Assembly: GCA_020635495.1 (NCBI GenBank)
Contig: JACJZQ010000014.1
Coordinates: 42,047-106,046 of the forward strand
Direction: 5' to 3'
DNA length: 64,000 nt
Origin: Flavobacteriales bacterium
GTDB lineage: Bacteria > Bacteroidota > Bacteroidia > UBA10329
Each line of letters starts with the position of its first letter. Position 1 is the stretch's first letter. The translations under genes were made by a program, and so were the position numbers. The notes beneath the pieces are model-generated. The model saw nothing but the letters and a program-made list of their open reading frames with translations, searched no databases and was not told the DNA's origin. Below are positions 61,924-64,000 of the stretch, piece after piece.

Positions 61924-62604
61924 ATGACAAATACGGAGGGGGTTGACATTTTTGAATCTGTGCAAATACTTAAAGGTTTGCCGGCAGACCAACAGGAGTT
62001 TCTTGGGCGGTATATCCAAAACAAGACTTTCCCGAAGTCTACCTTTATCTACAGCCCAGGCGAAGAAGCGGATTGGGTGTACTTCGTTGTGAACGGTGTG
62101 GTAAAAACCGGCACCATCAATGATGAAGGAAAGGAAGTCATCAAAAACATCTTCTATCCGGGCGAAATGTTCGGAGAATTGGGCCTTTCTGGCATGACCG
62201 AAAGACCCGACTTTGCTGGAACATTGAAAAATGAGGTGGAGGTGATGCGAATTCCGGTTAAGATTCTCAAAGAACTCATCAACAAAAATCCGGATGTGGG
62301 CCTTAGAATGATTGAGAAGCTAGGTGAGCGCATAACCCGATCTGAAAAGCGTCTGGAAAGATTGATATTTGATGACGCTAGAACACGTATCATCGATTTT
62401 CTCTTGGAACAGGCACAGAAAAATGGAAAAAAGTTTGCTGATGAAACATTGATCCGTCACGGATTCACGCATCAAGACATGGCAAACATTACCGGAACTT
62501 CAAGACAGCTGGTTACCATTGTTTTAAACGAACTGAAACGTGAGAATCTGATCAATTTTGACAGGAACAGTATTCTTATTCGAGATGTCAATCAACTCAA
62601 GTAA
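61924..62604 (+). CDS. Crp/Fnr-family transcription regulator B
   Basis: A 226-aa regulator: barrel with PGEEADWVYFVVNGVVKTG and PGEMFGELGL, and an HTH with TGTSRQLVTIVLNELK (about 190-205), almost the same recognition helix as regulator A. No Fe-S Cys set is present. It is divergent from the TonB receptor; the 204-base gap holds a TCAGCGA / TCGTTGA near-palindrome but no clear promoter box. Confidence 0.93.
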   Translation: MTNTEGVDIFESVQILKGLPADQQEFLGRYIQNKTFPKSTFIYSPGEEADWVYFVVNGVVKTGTINDEGKEVIKNIFYPGEMFGELGLSGMTERPDFAGTLKNEVEVMRIPVKILKELINKNPDVGLRMIEKLGERITRSEKRLERLIFDDARTRIIDFLLEQAQKNGKKFADETLIRHGFTHQDMANITGTSRQLVTIVLNELKRENLINFDRNSILIRDVNQLK

Positions 62605-62617
62605 ACCACAATAGGTT

Positions 62618-62625
62618 TATGTTTG
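62618..62625 (+). promoter_or_regulatory. -7 box directly upstream of the sulfatase gene (leaderless candidate)
   Basis: TATGTTTG, a perfect TAnnTTTG, ends 4 bases before the ATG at 62630. It is the closest of the start-adjacent boxes. Confidence 0.55.
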
Positions 62626-62629
62626 GCGC

Positions 62630-64000
62630 ATGAAGCGCAAACTCCTACTCTTTTCCGTTTCCCTCCTTGCAGTTGGTCTTGTTTTCGGTTTTTGGCCACT
62701 TTCTTCCAAGCAATTTGAAATTGTTTTCGACAAGGAGAAGATCGCGGAGAAACAGAATTTTCTGAGCACGATCAAACCGACCACTTCCGAGAAGCCGAAT
62801 ATTGTCATCATCATAGCTGATGACCTTGGGAAAACGGACATTTCACTTTACGGCAATCCGCCTATCCGAACTCCGAACATAGATTCCATAGGTCTCAAAG
62901 GGATGACCTTTACGGAAGGCTACATCACCTCTCCTATCTGCGCTCCGTCCAGAGCTGGAATGTTAACAGGTCGGTATCAGCAACGTTTTGGGTTCGAATA
63001 TCAACCGCATGATCGTTATCCCAAAAATCGGATAGAGATGTTCGTGTACAAGAACTTCATTGCCACAGGAGATTGGTTGGTTGCAGATCAGATCGAGTTT
63101 CCGCGATTTCAAGACATAACAAAAAATGGAATGCCTCCTTCAGAGATCATGTTATCAGAGATTCTGCAGAAGGCCGGTTACCGAACAGGAATAGCCGGAA
63201 AATGGCATTTGGGCGCTGGTGATCATGCCATTCCCATCAATCGCGGATTTGATTATCAATACGGATTCTATGAAGCCTACTCATTATATATGGCTGACAC
63301 CAGCAGTCCAAATGTGGTCAACCAAAGGCATAAGGACTTCTCAGATCCTTTTATTTGGGGTAAAGGTAGAAGTGGTAATTGCGCCATTAGAAGAAACCAC
63401 GATATCATCGAAGAGGAATATTACTTGACGGATAGGATTGCGGAAGAAGCCAACGCTTTCATAGACCGAAATCAGGACCAGCCGTTCTTTCTTTACGTTC
63501 CGTTCTTGGCTCCACACACCCCATTTCAGGCAACTAAAGCATATTACGACAAACTGGATTACATAGAAGATCGGAACAAGCGGGTCTATAACGCTATGAT
63601 CTGGCAGTTGGATGATGCCGTTGGCAACATTATCAGCCATCTGGAACAAACGGGATTGATGGAGAACACTATCATCTTCTTTCTGAGCGATAATGGCGGT
63701 GCAACCTACACGGAAGCCACTGATAACGCCCCTTTGAAGGGAGGAAAGTTCACCAACTTTGAAGGTGGATTGAATATTCCGTTCATGGTCCGGTGGGATG
63801 GTCATGTTACTCCGCAAACAAACTACACGGAGCCTGTTATTTCAATGGACATCTTTACTACTGCATTGGAACTGACAGTAATCCATTACACATCCAGAGA
63901 ACTTGATGGTGTTTCGCTTCTTCCCGTTTTAACGGATTCACTTAAACAGCCGATTCACAATAAGCTTTGTTGGAGGTCGGGTTACAACCGTGCTATCCGT
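62630..64000 (+). CDS. Sulfatase, arylsulfatase A-like (3' end outside window)
   Basis: Open from ATG 62630 to the window edge (457 codons), so the C-terminus is missing. A signal or TM segment is at 5-25. The metal ligands Asp64-Asp65 (IIADDLG) and the formylglycine site Cys104-A-P-S-R (ICAPSRAG) with Gly/Thr-rich MLTGRY are intact, as are GKWHLG (190-195) and a late SDNGG. It is a type I (Cys) sulfatase likely exported and matured by an FGE or anSME. The sulfated substrate is unknown. Confidence 0.93.
   Translation, partial: MKRKLLLFSVSLLAVGLVFGFWPLSSKQFEIVFDKEKIAEKQNFLSTIKPTTSEKPNIVIIIADDLGKTDISLYGNPPIRTPNIDSIGLKGMTFTEGYITSPICAPSRAGMLTGRYQQRFGFEYQPHDRYPKNRIEMFVYKNFIATGDWLVADQIEFPRFQDITKNGMPPSEIMLSEILQKAGYRTGIAGKWHLGAGDHAIPINRGFDYQYGFYEAYSLYMADTSSPNVVNQRHKDFSDPFIWGKGRSGNCAIRRNHDIIEEEYYLTDRIAEEANAFIDRNQDQPFFLYVPFLAPHTPFQATKAYYDKLDYIEDRNKRVYNAMIWQLDDAVGNIISHLEQTGLMENTIIFFLSDNGGATYTEATDNAPLKGGKFTNFEGGLNIPFMVRWDGHVTPQTNYTEPVISMDIFTTALELTVIHYTSRELDGVSLLPVLTDSLKQPIHNKLCWRSGYNRAIR

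Overview
The window is chromosomal DNA of a Bacteroidota bacterium, most likely a free-living Flavobacteriales relative. The evidence is two secreted proteins with type IX secretion C-termini (one CHU_C/type B, one type A), TonB receptors with CarbopepD plugs, many lipoproteins, long PKD repeats, and promoter -7 boxes of the Bacteroidota form TAnnTTTG (often TAnnTTCG here) instead of TATAAT. Most genes are housekeeping or envelope genes packed into short operons, many overlapping by 1-4 bases. I see no prophage, no CRISPR array, no rRNA and no intact insertion sequence.

Layout. 1-9200: beta-oxidation pair (acyl-CoA dehydrogenase, truncated by the window edge, and a dienoyl-CoA-isomerase-like crotonase), small lipid or envelope proteins, a hotdog thioesterase, a GNAT, a TlpA-like thioredoxin, membrane proteins, Mpl ligase and a metallo-beta-lactamase-fold hydrolase. 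9321-16494: a 10-PKD secreted adhesin-like protein facing a phoH-purC-DUF721-YwqK operon. 16619-25899: SAM hydrolase family, ABM monooxygenase, RecQ, 3-methyladenine glycosylase, RNA methyltransferase, MATE, Fmt, HU, arginase-family enzyme, TrmH-like methyltransferase. 25926-29151: a complete vitamin B12 acquisition operon (promoter, cobalamin riboswitch, BtuB-like receptor, EGF plus beta-propeller lipoprotein resembling BtuG). 29185-38187: RhlE helicase, Gfo/Idh oxidoreductase, T9SS LamG protein and a LytS/LytTR two-component pair separated by a palindromic repeat. 38255-48374: NlpC/P60, thiolase, PgpH-like HD phosphohydrolase, BatA/VWA protein, degenerate dihydroorotase, outer-membrane barrel, RibBA. 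48472-56428: tRNA-Lys, two small Cys-rich lipoproteins, M42 peptidase, an alpha-toroid protein with a DxDD motif, two FKBPs, an orphan DUF772 transposase-domain gene, a divergent PanB, a helical-repeat protein and a 55-residue ORF. This stretch also holds a cluster of TTAGGTTTT nonamers. 56704-64000: a regulatory and uptake cluster (Crp/Fnr, membrane TPR-HTH regulator, TonB receptor, second Crp/Fnr) and a truncated sulfatase.

The strongest systems-level signals are the riboswitch-controlled BtuB/BtuG-like B12 operon with its EGF module, the DxDD toroid protein, the degenerate active sites in the dihydroorotase and PanB homologues, and several genes whose -7 box lies 4-8 bases before the start codon, which predicts leaderless mRNAs. 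All function calls come from reading motifs by eye; no database search was run.
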